Source: Deltaproteobacteria bacterium (lineage in GTDB: Bacteria > Desulfobacterota > Desulfobacteria > Desulfobacterales > JAFDDL01). Taken from it: a stretch of 13,118 bases of DNA. Numbering within the stretch: the stretch's first letter is position 1; each line of letters opens with the position of its first letter. Below the pieces are notes generated by a model. It had not been told where the DNA came from, did not search any database, and was given only the letters and a program-made list of their open reading frames with translations. The stretch is taken from NCBI GenBank assembly GCA_019310865.1, contig JAFDDL010000163.1, forward strand, positions 1 to 13,118, in the 5' to 3' direction. Position numbers and translations under genes: made by a program. Of the stretch, positions 7,334 to 13,118 are shown one piece after another.

Positions 7334-7365
7334 ATTAATTCGTGATCGTCCAAAAACAAATTAAT
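7334..7365 (+). repeat. 7-bp inverted repeat in the fmdB leader
   Basis: ATTAATT (7334-7340) and AATTAAT (7359-7365) are perfect complements with an 18-bp spacer, 12 bp before the fmdB ribosome site. The rest of the 180-bp gap 7209-7388 shows only weak promoter-like elements: TTCACA at 7268-7273 with TAAAAG at 7291-7296, 17 nt apart, and an overlapping TATGAT at 7286-7291 without a good -35. The repeat is A/T-only, so chance is a real possibility. It could be an operator or a weak hairpin. Confidence 0.3.
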
Positions 7366-7388
7366 CCCGGAAAAGTAGGAGATACACA

Positions 7389-7631
7389 ATGCCGCTATAT
7401 GAGTTTAGATGCCTAAAATGCCAGGACTTGTTTGAGTTGCTGGTCATGAAAACCGATGAGCAAATCGAACTGAGGTGCCCGAAATGCAGCTCACCGGAAT
7501 TTGAAAAAGTTATGAGTTCAACCAACTACGCCATGAAAGGCGGTGCCGGCCCGGTGCAATCGCCATCGGCTCAGACACGAAACTGTTCGGGGGGCTCCTG
7601 TACAACTTACGATATTCCCGGCTACATATGA
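7389..7631 (+). CDS. FmdB-family zinc ribbon protein
   Basis: 80 aa. It begins MPLYEFRCLKC, the hallmark start of the FmdB/CxxC regulatory family. Two CxxC knuckles (Cys8/Cys11 and Cys30/Cys33) should bind one zinc. A flexible Gly/Ser-rich tail follows, with two more cysteines (66 and 71) in NCSGGSC, common in family members. The family was named from a putative regulator of formamidase/amidase genes; the molecular role is mostly unknown. A good AGGAG (7377-7381) lies 7 nt before the ATG. The stop overlaps the start of the Fur-FeoA gene in an ATGA, so the two are almost certainly co-translated, which suggests a metal-related or regulatory role for this small protein. Confidence 0.88.
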   Translation: MPLYEFRCLKCQDLFELLVMKTDEQIELRCPKCSSPEFEKVMSSTNYAMKGGAGPVQSPSAQTRNCSGGSCTTYDIPGYI

Positions 7632-8308
7632 GGCAGATCCACCATAGGGATAAAAAACTCTTCCAGGAGCTGTTCCATCGCGAGCATATCGATCAATTTG
7701 AAGATCGATTCAAGATTCTCGAAGCGTTTCTCCAAACGGAAAAGCATTTAACAATCGAGGAGCTGCATAGGGTTCTATTGCAGACCGGTAACCGTCTTTC
7801 CGTTGATTTTGTGCGCGACACCCTCTTGCTGATGTGTCGATTTGGGTTTGCCCAGAAACGAAAGTTCGAAGACGGGCACACCCGGTATGAGCACCGGCAT
7901 CTGGGTCAACATCACGATCACATGATCTGCACGCGGTGCGGGCAAATCATAGAATTTCAAAATGAAAACATGGAGCTGCTGCAGAATGAAATTGCCGGTA
8001 CCTACGGTTTTCATATGTTGCAGCATACAATGGAAATCTACGGCATCTGCTCCGGGTGCCTATCCCACCGAAGAAAGATGATGCCCCTGGTCAACGCCAA
8101 ACCGGGTGAACGGTTGATTATCAGCGAATTTTCCGGCGGTAAAATCTCCCGCATGAGAATGATGACCATGGGGCTTCGAGTCGGTGACAAGGCTGAGGTC
8201 ATTACCAACAATCGCCAGGGGCAACTGGTCGTGGCCATCGACTACAAGCGCTTCAGCCTCGGCCGAGGCATGGCCATGAAAATTCTTGTGGAACCGGACC
8301 CCCAGTGA
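7628..8308 (+). CDS. Fur-family metalloregulator fused to a C-terminal FeoA domain
   Basis: 226 aa with two domains. Residues 1-~148 are a Fur repressor: winged helix (about 20-85, with ILEAFLQTEKHLTIEEL and a FVRDTLLLMCRFGFAQK recognition region), then the dimerisation/metal domain with HHDHMIC (95-101), CxxC at Cys101/Cys104, IEFQNENMELLQNEI (108-122, with Glu116), His133, and a second CxxC at Cys141/Cys144. All usual sensing and structural zinc ligands appear present. Residues ~152-224 are a FeoA/SH3-like domain: a 'PGERLIISEFSGG' opening (159-171), MTMGLRVGDKAEV (179-191) and a closing SLGRGMAMKILVEP (210-223). Normal Fur proteins end near 140-150 aa. In DtxR/MntR regulators a FeoA-like domain also follows the DNA-binding and dimer domains, so this looks like the same design on a Fur base. 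Its start overlaps the fmdB stop with no Shine-Dalgarno of its own. No feoB is in the window. Likely an iron or other divalent-metal responsive repressor; the metal is not determined. Confidence 0.9.
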   Translation: MRQIHHRDKKLFQELFHREHIDQFEDRFKILEAFLQTEKHLTIEELHRVLLQTGNRLSVDFVRDTLLLMCRFGFAQKRKFEDGHTRYEHRHLGQHHDHMICTRCGQIIEFQNENMELLQNEIAGTYGFHMLQHTMEIYGICSGCLSHRRKMMPLVNAKPGERLIISEFSGGKISRMRMMTMGLRVGDKAEVITNNRQGQLVVAIDYKRFSLGRGMAMKILVEPDPQ

Positions 8309-8426
8309 AAAAAACACCTCCGGCATATTTGGATACTTACCGAACGGGCGGGCTTTCTGAAAAAGGGGCCCGTGCATACGACCCACACCATGAATCCACC
8401 CTGTGTCCGAGAATGGGGCCGGTAAC

Positions 8427-9065
8427 ATGAAGTCCATTTACGCCATTGGCGACATTCACGGCTGTTATGAAAAGCTGCGAGCGTTAATGGAAAAAATCGA
8501 CATTTGCCCGCAGCGCGACACCTTGATTTTCCTCGGAGATTATATTGACCGGGGGCCCCAATCCTATGAGGTTGTCGACTATCTGATTACATTGAAACAT
8601 CAATTTAAGAATTTGGTGTTCCTGAAAGGAAACCACGAGATCATGCTGCTTGATTATCTGAACGGGGTCGGCAGAATGGTGTTTTTATTAAACGGGGGAA
8701 AGGAAACATTAGACAGTTATTACAAATATCTACCAGACCGGAATCGCTTTGTTTTTCCAAAAGAACATCTTGACTTTATGAACTCACTTGTTCTATGTCA
8801 CCAGACCGAAGATTACATATTCGTGCATGCAGGCCTGCGGCCGGGTATTGCAGTTGACGACCAGGTAGCAGCGGATGTTCTGTGGATTCGAGACACATTC
8901 ATTAGAACCGATGAAGATTTTGGGAAACGGGTGATATTCGGTCACACGCGGTTTCAACAGCCATTGATTTCACCCAATAAAATCGGAATTGATACCGGTG
9001 CCGTCTATGGAAACTGTCTGACATGCATCCGACTTCCGGATATAATGTTTTTCAGTGCCCCGTAA
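8427..9065 (+). CDS. PPP-family metallophosphatase (Ser/Thr phosphatase or ApaH-like)
   Basis: 212 aa. It carries the full dinuclear-metal signature set: GDIHG (8-12), GDYIDRG (37-43), GNHE (68-71), a HAGL histidine (134), GHT (172-174) and a final GIDTGAVYG (187-195). This matches small bacterial/phage-lambda type protein serine/threonine phosphatases, Mn2+-dependent and cytosolic. Diadenosine tetraphosphatase activity, as in ApaH or PrpE relatives, cannot be excluded from sequence. ATG 8427 is chosen because MKSIYAIGDIHG places the first motif at the family's usual distance. An in-frame GTG at 8403 adds eight residues without family character. The ribosome site is weak (GGGG 8415-8418). The 118-bp gap after Fur-FeoA holds no gene I can support. 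It lies 32 bp before the SH3 gene, so co-transcription is likely. Its target protein or nucleotide is unknown. Confidence 0.87.
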   Translation: MKSIYAIGDIHGCYEKLRALMEKIDICPQRDTLIFLGDYIDRGPQSYEVVDYLITLKHQFKNLVFLKGNHEIMLLDYLNGVGRMVFLLNGGKETLDSYYKYLPDRNRFVFPKEHLDFMNSLVLCHQTEDYIFVHAGLRPGIAVDDQVAADVLWIRDTFIRTDEDFGKRVIFGHTRFQQPLISPNKIGIDTGAVYGNCLTCIRLPDIMFFSAP

Positions 9066-9097
9066 AGGCACCACAGGCATATAGCAGGATCGTACCC

Positions 9098-9538
9098 ATG
9101 AAAAAGGCCGTTATCCTAAGTTTTATTTTATTGCTTTTATCCAACGGATTGGCTATTGCCGGCTATCTTGCCGTCAAAGTGCCCATTGCCAATATCCGTT
9201 CCGGACCGAGTGAAAAACATGACATCCTTTGGAAGGTGGAGACGTATCATCCATTCCGGATCATAAAAAAATCAGGAAATTGGTACCAGTTTCAAGATTT
9301 TGAGGGTGATCAGGGGTGGATTCACAATTCCCTGGTGCAAAAAATACCGTCGGCAATCACCAAACGGGACAAATGCAACGTCCGATCCGGGCCCGGCACC
9401 CAGCACAACATTCTGTTCACGACTGAAAAGGGCATTCCGTTTAAAATTCTCAACCGTAAGGGCAAGTGGATCCACATCCAGCATGTGGATGGTGACAAAG
9501 GGTGGATACATGTCAACCTAATTTGGCCAAATGGTTAA
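9098..9538 (+). CDS. Exported protein with two SH3-like (SH3b) repeats
   Basis: 146 aa. The N-terminus MKKAVILSFILLLLSNGLAIA is a clear Sec signal peptide, with likely cleavage after about residue 21, so the mature ~125-aa protein is periplasmic or released. It is built of two tandem SH3b units: about 24-80 (NIRSGPSEKHDILWKV ... GDQGWIHNSLV) and about 85-143 (NVRSGPGTQHNILFTT ... GDKGWIHVNLI). Each has the family's N(I/V)RSGP opening and GWIH closing. Bacterial SH3b domains commonly bind peptidoglycan or peptides; there is no catalytic domain here, so it is probably a binding or adaptor protein. AGGA (9086-9089) is 8 nt before the ATG. The frame is open for 25 codons upstream, but that part overlaps the phosphatase gene and would bury the signal peptide. 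The next gene, 41 bp downstream, is also envelope-directed. Confidence 0.87.
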   Translation: MKKAVILSFILLLLSNGLAIAGYLAVKVPIANIRSGPSEKHDILWKVETYHPFRIIKKSGNWYQFQDFEGDQGWIHNSLVQKIPSAITKRDKCNVRSGPGTQHNILFTTEKGIPFKILNRKGKWIHIQHVDGDKGWIHVNLIWPNG

Positions 9539-9579
9539 GTCTGTTAAGGACATCGCAAACACGTTTATTGGAGGACTGC

Positions 9580-10266
9580 ATGGCAAAAAACCGTACCCAG
9601 TGGAAAAAAAGTTTGAAACAACCGGATGAGTTTATCACCCTGTCTTCAAGGCTTTTTAAGATAGGCATTGAACAGAAAAACAAAATAACCGCTGCTGTTG
9701 GTGGCCTCATTATATTGACGCTACTGATCTCGGGCATCCGATATGTTTCATTCAGGACCGAAGAGCGTGTATTTACAAGCCTGAGTCGGATCATGGTCGA
9801 ATTTAACCGAGTTGAAACAGAAAATGGGTTTCAGGAGGCATATCAGGCAGTTAAGGAGGAACTCGGTGAACTGGCAGACAACTACAGCGGAAAAACCGGT
9901 GGAGAATTTGCCGGACTGACCCTGGCCGGTTTGAGCTTTTCCGCCGGAGATTATCCCCAGGCCATTGAGCGGTATGAAGCGGCCTTGTCTGATTTTAAGG
10001 GAACTGAGCCCTTTTATGATCTCGTAGAAACAAGCCTTGCTTACGCCTATGAGGAAACCGGCGCCTATGACAAGGCGGCCGCGCTATTTGAGGCCTTAAC
10101 AGCCGATCCGGAAGCCAGGAATGCTGACGAAGGGTTGTTTGCCCTGCGCAGAATATATCGCGCCCTGGGCAAAAACGACCAATGGGTCGCCGTATCTGAA
10201 ACCATTGCCGAAAAGCATCCACAATCAATGTATATCGATATCGTCAAAGAGGCTGGTACGAGCTGA
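9580..10266 (+). CDS. YfgM-like membrane-anchored tetratricopeptide repeat protein
   Basis: 228 aa. The short cytosolic N-terminus (1-36) includes KQPDEFITLSSRLFKIGIEQ. A single transmembrane helix follows (about 37-57, AAVGGLIILTLLISGI). The remainder is helical and predicted periplasmic. TPR-like units are visible at 107-140 (GEFAGLTLAGLSFSAGDYPQ then AIERYEAAL), 146-176 (LAYAYEETGAYDKAAALFEAL) and 183-213 (DEGLFALRRIYRALGKNDQW). Topology and length resemble YfgM, a periplasmic TPR partner of the SecYEG translocon and of periplasmic chaperones, but identity with YfgM is inferred from layout, not from a diagnostic motif. GGAGG (9570-9574) sits 5 nt before the ATG; the earlier in-frame ATG at 9502 overlaps the SH3 gene and is rejected. 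Last gene of the plus-strand run; its stop is 11 bp from that of the convergent response regulator. Confidence 0.8.
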   Translation: MAKNRTQWKKSLKQPDEFITLSSRLFKIGIEQKNKITAAVGGLIILTLLISGIRYVSFRTEERVFTSLSRIMVEFNRVETENGFQEAYQAVKEELGELADNYSGKTGGEFAGLTLAGLSFSAGDYPQAIERYEAALSDFKGTEPFYDLVETSLAYAYEETGAYDKAAALFEALTADPEARNADEGLFALRRIYRALGKNDQWVAVSETIAEKHPQSMYIDIVKEAGTS

Positions 10267-10277
10267 TTGGTTGGTGC

Positions 10278-11660
10278 CTATTCCTTTGGGCCGACATCCA
10301 ACTTATATTTCTTGATTTTCTGGTTCAGACCGCTCTTTCCGATCCCCAACAGTTCCGCGGCCCTGGCCTGCACGTTGTCACTGAGTTTCAATGCCCGCGT
10401 GATCAATGCCATCTCGACCATGGCAAGGGTTTCGTTTAATTTTGCGCTCACCGGGATCCCGTCCATGTGAAGGGTGTTGTAGACCTGGTTTTTGAAATGC
10501 TTCGGAAGGTCTCCCACCTGAATCTCCCGGCCTGCACACATAATCATGGCGCGCTCGATGACATTTTCAAGCTCCCGGACGTTTCCAGGCCAGTTATAAT
10601 CATAAAGCAATCGCTCCACATCCCGATCGATTCCGATAACCGGGATTCCGGTTTGTCTCTCCTGAGCATATTTTCGAATAAAATAGTCAACCAAAAGCCG
10701 AATGTCCTCCTGCCGATCCCTCATGGGGGGCAAATTGAGATACAGGACATTCAAGCGGTAAAACAGGTCTTCACGGAATCGGCCGGCTTCGATTTCAGAT
10801 TTCAGGTGTTTATTGGTGGCGACTATAATCCGCACATCCACCGACACGGAGCGCGTTCCCCCCACTCTTTCAAATACGCGCTCCTGAAGAATGCGCAATA
10901 ATTTTACCTGAAGATTCTGTGACAGTTCGCCGATTTCATCCAGAAACAGGGTGCCGCTGTCGGCGATTTCAAAACGCCCCTTTTTCAAGGCCGTCGCCCC
11001 GGTAAACGCCCCCTTTTCATGTCCAAACAATTCACTTTCGAGCAACGTTTCGGCCAATGCACTGCAGTTGACCGCAACAAACGGTTTGTCCCGTCTCGGC
11101 CCATTAAAATGGATTGATCGCGCCACCAGTTCCTTACCCGTCCCGTTCTCCCCTTCAATCAGGACCGTGGCATTTGCCGGCGCCACCTTTTTAATGGTTT
11201 CAAAAACATCCTGCATCGCTTTGCTTTTACCGATAATATTGTCGAACCGGTATTTTCCCGTTACATCGTCAAGAAGACGACGGTTTTCCTTAACCACCCG
11301 GTACATACCGATGGCCTTGTTCACAAACACGACCAGGCGATCGTTATCAAACGGTTTGAGTATATAACTGTAAGCGCCCTTCTGCATCGCTTCAACAGCT
11401 CTATCCACCGTACCATACGCGGTCATGATGATGACCGGTAAATCCGGATCCGAGGCCTTGATTTTTTCCAAAAGCGCCATGCCGTCCATCTCGGGCATCT
11501 TCATATCCGTCAAAACCAGATCTATATCGGAATGTGTTAAGATATCAAGGGCATTACGGCCGCTGTCGGCCATAAAAGTTTCGAATCCTTCCTCTTCCAA
11601 AACCGCACTGAGGATCGGGGGATAATTCTTTTCATCATCAACGATGAGTATTGTTTCCAT
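10278..11660 (-). CDS. Sigma-54-dependent response regulator, NtrC family
   Basis: 460 aa. The receiver domain (about 1-120) has the acidic pair Asp8/Asp9, phospho-acceptor Asp52 in TDMKMPEMDG, Thr80 and Lys102. The AAA+ sigma-54 interaction domain (about 140-372) has Walker A GENGTGKE (170-177), the sigma-54 contact loop GAFTGA (217-222), Walker B GTLFLDEIG (236-244), arginine-finger region FREDLFYRLNV (295-305) and NWPGNVRELENVIERA (356-371). A Fis-type helix-turn-helix closes the protein (about 408-453, AAELLGIGKSGLNQKIKKY). When phosphorylated it should hexamerise, bind upstream sites and drive sigma-54 promoters. It overlaps the end of the upstream kinase gene by 23 bp, with AGGAAG 6 nt before its ATG, making that kinase its likely partner. 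No -24/-12 promoter with TGGC and TGC spacing was found in the window, so its targets lie outside. Length and motifs are all normal. Confidence 0.95.
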   Translation of the reverse strand: METILIVDDEKNYPPILSAVLEEEGFETFMADSGRNALDILTHSDIDLVLTDMKMPEMDGMALLEKIKASDPDLPVIIMTAYGTVDRAVEAMQKGAYSYILKPFDNDRLVVFVNKAIGMYRVVKENRRLLDDVTGKYRFDNIIGKSKAMQDVFETIKKVAPANATVLIEGENGTGKELVARSIHFNGPRRDKPFVAVNCSALAETLLESELFGHEKGAFTGATALKKGRFEIADSGTLFLDEIGELSQNLQVKLLRILQERVFERVGGTRSVSVDVRIIVATNKHLKSEIEAGRFREDLFYRLNVLYLNLPPMRDRQEDIRLLVDYFIRKYAQERQTGIPVIGIDRDVERLLYDYNWPGNVRELENVIERAMIMCAGREIQVGDLPKHFKNQVYNTLHMDGIPVSAKLNETLAMVEMALITRALKLSDNVQARAAELLGIGKSGLNQKIKKYKLDVGPKE

Positions 11661-13118
11661 AATAGACTTCCTCGCTGCTCGGGATTGTAACGGTCACCTG
11701 AACGCCGCCTTCGCGCCGATTGGCAATGGAAACGCCGCCGCCCAGGGATTTCATGATATTTTCGACAATGCCCAGACCCAGACCGGTTCCGGTTGATTTG
11801 GTTGTAAAGAAGGGGTCCCATATCTTGCTGATGACATCGTCGGCTATCCCCGGACCACTGTCGAGAAAACAAACTTCAACAGCCTTTTTTGTTTCCGTGA
11901 TGTGAACGGTAAGCTTTCCACCAGCATCCATCGCCTGCATGGCATTGATCAGAATATTCAAAAAGGCCTGATACAGCATCGCATGATCCGCAAGCACCAG
12001 CGGTAAATCGTTCTCGATGTGTTTTTCAATAGAAATCCGCCGGTTAGACAATTCTGATTCGAGGTATATCAGATTTTTTTCCAGGACATCTTCCACATGA
12101 ATGGGCACCAGGTCCGGTGTTTTGGGTTTGGCAAAACTTAAAAAATCCGTAATGATGGCATTGAGGCGCCCGGACTCTTCAACAATGATGTCCGGTATGG
12201 TGTTTTTGGGATCATAGGCCGCCATCTTTTTTTTCAGCAGCTCGGCGGAACTGCGAATGATGCCCAATGGGTTTCTAATTTCATGGGAAATCCCTGCCGT
12301 GAGTTCACCCAGAGCAGACATCCGTTCCGCCCGGCTCAGCATCTCCTTTAGCTCAAGACGTTCCTTGGCGCGCCGCTCCAATATCCCTTCGCCGCGTTTC
12401 ACCACCAGCCTGAGCACCAAGAAAAGAAACCCCATAACACTGGTACAGCTGATAATCACCAGGATCTGAAACCGAAAAATCTTTTTATAATCATCGGTGA
12501 GATCCTGCACCACTTCAAAGACACCCAGTATCGGACCCGACTGCTCACGTCCGGCAGGTTGGCGTCTCAGGGGGGAAAAAACGATCCCTTTGCCTTTGAC
12601 AAAGATAAGCGTTGGATTTTCCGCACGCAGCGGCGCAAAGGTGACCATCTTGACCTCCTTTGGAAAACCCAGAAAAATCTCCAGAAAACTCCCCCGCTGA
12701 ATCAGCTTGGAGCTCGATTTTCCGGTTACGGCTTTCTGGTACGCGGACCCACCGATATTTTTCCTGCCGATGACCTTTTGATCAAAGCTATAGGATATCA
12801 GGTTGTTCAAGTTATAAATGTTTACCATATCCACTTGAAAACTGTGCAGCGCATTTCGAACAACATTGTCCATCAACTCGAATTGTTCCTGATTGCGCAA
12901 TTGAATTTTTTCGAATTTCCAGGCCACCGGAATATTAAACTGATAAAATACCTGATGATTTAAATTTTCGATAAGAAGCCTGGCGTAGTCTTGACTCTTT
13001 TCTCGATGAATCGTGCGAACCCAATGCGTAAACAGGCCCGATAAAACAAGGGTTCCAACAAAAACCACGACCAGGCTCGTGAATGTGAAATATTTCACCA
13101 GCCGGTATGGCTTGACCT
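11638..13118 (-). CDS. NtrB-like sensor histidine kinase with periplasmic domain (N-terminus cut by window edge)
   Basis: At least 486 aa plus a few residues beyond the edge. A GTG at 13098 could start the protein, but the frame stays open to the window end and reads VKPYRLVKYFTFTSLV, a plausible cytosolic lead into the first membrane helix, so the true start is probably outside. Numbering from the GTG: TM1 about 7-26; periplasmic sensing domain about 30-205, no family recognised; TM2 about 210-233. A short coiled linker follows, then HisKA with His272 in SHEIRNPLG, and HATPase_c with N-box NILINAMQA (381-389), DSGPG (413-417), DPFFTTK (428-434) and GTGLGLG (437-443). It should autophosphorylate and pass phosphate to the NtrC-type regulator encoded directly downstream, whose start it overlaps. 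The signal is unknown; the periplasmic domain, with GGSAYQKAVTGK and a FLGFPKEVKMVTFAPL stretch, looks like a PAS/Cache-type fold by pattern, but that is inference. Confidence 0.9.
   Translation of the reverse strand, partial: VKPYRLVKYFTFTSLVVVFVGTLVLSGLFTHWVRTIHREKSQDYARLLIENLNHQVFYQFNIPVAWKFEKIQLRNQEQFELMDNVVRNALHSFQVDMVNIYNLNNLISYSFDQKVIGRKNIGGSAYQKAVTGKSSSKLIQRGSFLEIFLGFPKEVKMVTFAPLRAENPTLIFVKGKGIVFSPLRRQPAGREQSGPILGVFEVVQDLTDDYKKIFRFQILVIISCTSVMGFLFLVLRLVVKRGEGILERRAKERLELKEMLSRAERMSALGELTAGISHEIRNPLGIIRSSAELLKKKMAAYDPKNTIPDIIVEESGRLNAIITDFLSFAKPKTPDLVPIHVEDVLEKNLIYLESELSNRRISIEKHIENDLPLVLADHAMLYQAFLNILINAMQAMDAGGKLTVHITETKKAVEVCFLDSGPGIADDVISKIWDPFFTTKSTGTGLGLGIVENIMKSLGGGVSIANRREGGVQVTVTIPSSEEVYYGNNTHR

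Noticed and set aside
7307..7345. 12-codon leader-peptide ORF (MIHSHGFLSINS) with AGGAAGG upstream
   Set aside because: The only promoter-like elements I see (7268-7296) would start transcription at or after its ribosome site, leaving it without one. The ORF is too short to judge by composition.
8345..8372. Hairpin CGGGC...GCCCG after fur-feoA as a terminator
   Set aside because: The arms are only 5 bp with a mismatched interior and no following T-run, so it is not a credible intrinsic terminator.
8403..8426. GTG start at 8403 for the phosphatase
   Set aside because: It adds eight residues with no family similarity, while ATG 8427 places the GDIHG motif at its usual distance from the N-terminus.
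13096..13098. GTG at 13098 as the true start of the sensor kinase
   Set aside because: The frame remains open to the window edge and reads a sensible cytosolic lead (VKPYRLVKYF). No ribosome site precedes the GTG in the 20 visible bases, so the gene is treated as 5' partial.

Overview
The window is an ordinary-looking chromosomal segment from a Gram-negative bacterium, most likely a sulfate-reducing Desulfobacterota (Desulfobacterales-like). The clues are the type of GTP-dependent PEP carboxykinase, the start of a DUF6178-like protein, the NtrB/NtrC-type two-component genes, and a 7TM-GAF histidine kinase. This taxonomic call is inference from protein style, not from a marker gene. Base composition is moderate and even by eye. 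I see no insertion sequence, phage gene, tRNA, rRNA or CRISPR array, and no gap without a gene longer than about 270 bp.

Left block, minus strand (1-2844): rdgB (dITP/XTP pyrophosphatase), pckG (GTP-type PEP carboxykinase) and the first 60 codons of a DUF6178-like gene form a tight operon. The gaps are 12 and 5 bp. A 199-bp divergent region (2845-3043) separates it from recN. It holds two plausible sigma-70 promoters, one per direction, whose -35 elements lie in the two arms of one 9-bp inverted repeat.

Central block, plus strand (3044-10266): recN (DNA repair) comes first. A 271-bp gap with several strong predicted hairpins follows. Next is a membrane-bound 7TM-GAF histidine kinase with no response regulator beside it. 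After a 180-bp gap comes a run of five co-oriented genes: an FmdB-type zinc ribbon; a fused Fur-FeoA regulator whose ATG overlaps the fmdB stop; a PPP-family metallophosphatase; a small exported protein with two SH3-like repeats; and a YfgM-like membrane-anchored TPR protein. The Fur-FeoA fusion is the most unusual feature: a metal-sensing repressor carrying a C-terminal FeoA/SH3-like domain, which copies the layout of DtxR/MntR-family regulators on a Fur scaffold.

Right block, minus strand (10278-13118): an NtrB-like sensor kinase, cut off at its N-terminus by the window edge, overlaps by 23 bp a sigma-54-dependent NtrC-family response regulator. This pair converges on the TPR gene with only 11 bp between the stop codons.

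Working picture: housekeeping genes (nucleotide-pool cleaning, gluconeogenesis, recombinational repair) sit next to regulatory genes for metal sensing, phosphorylation signalling and envelope function. Most functions are recognisable families. What could be new is the Fur-FeoA fusion with its FmdB partner, the structured leader before the orphan kinase, and the symmetric rdgB/recN promoter region.
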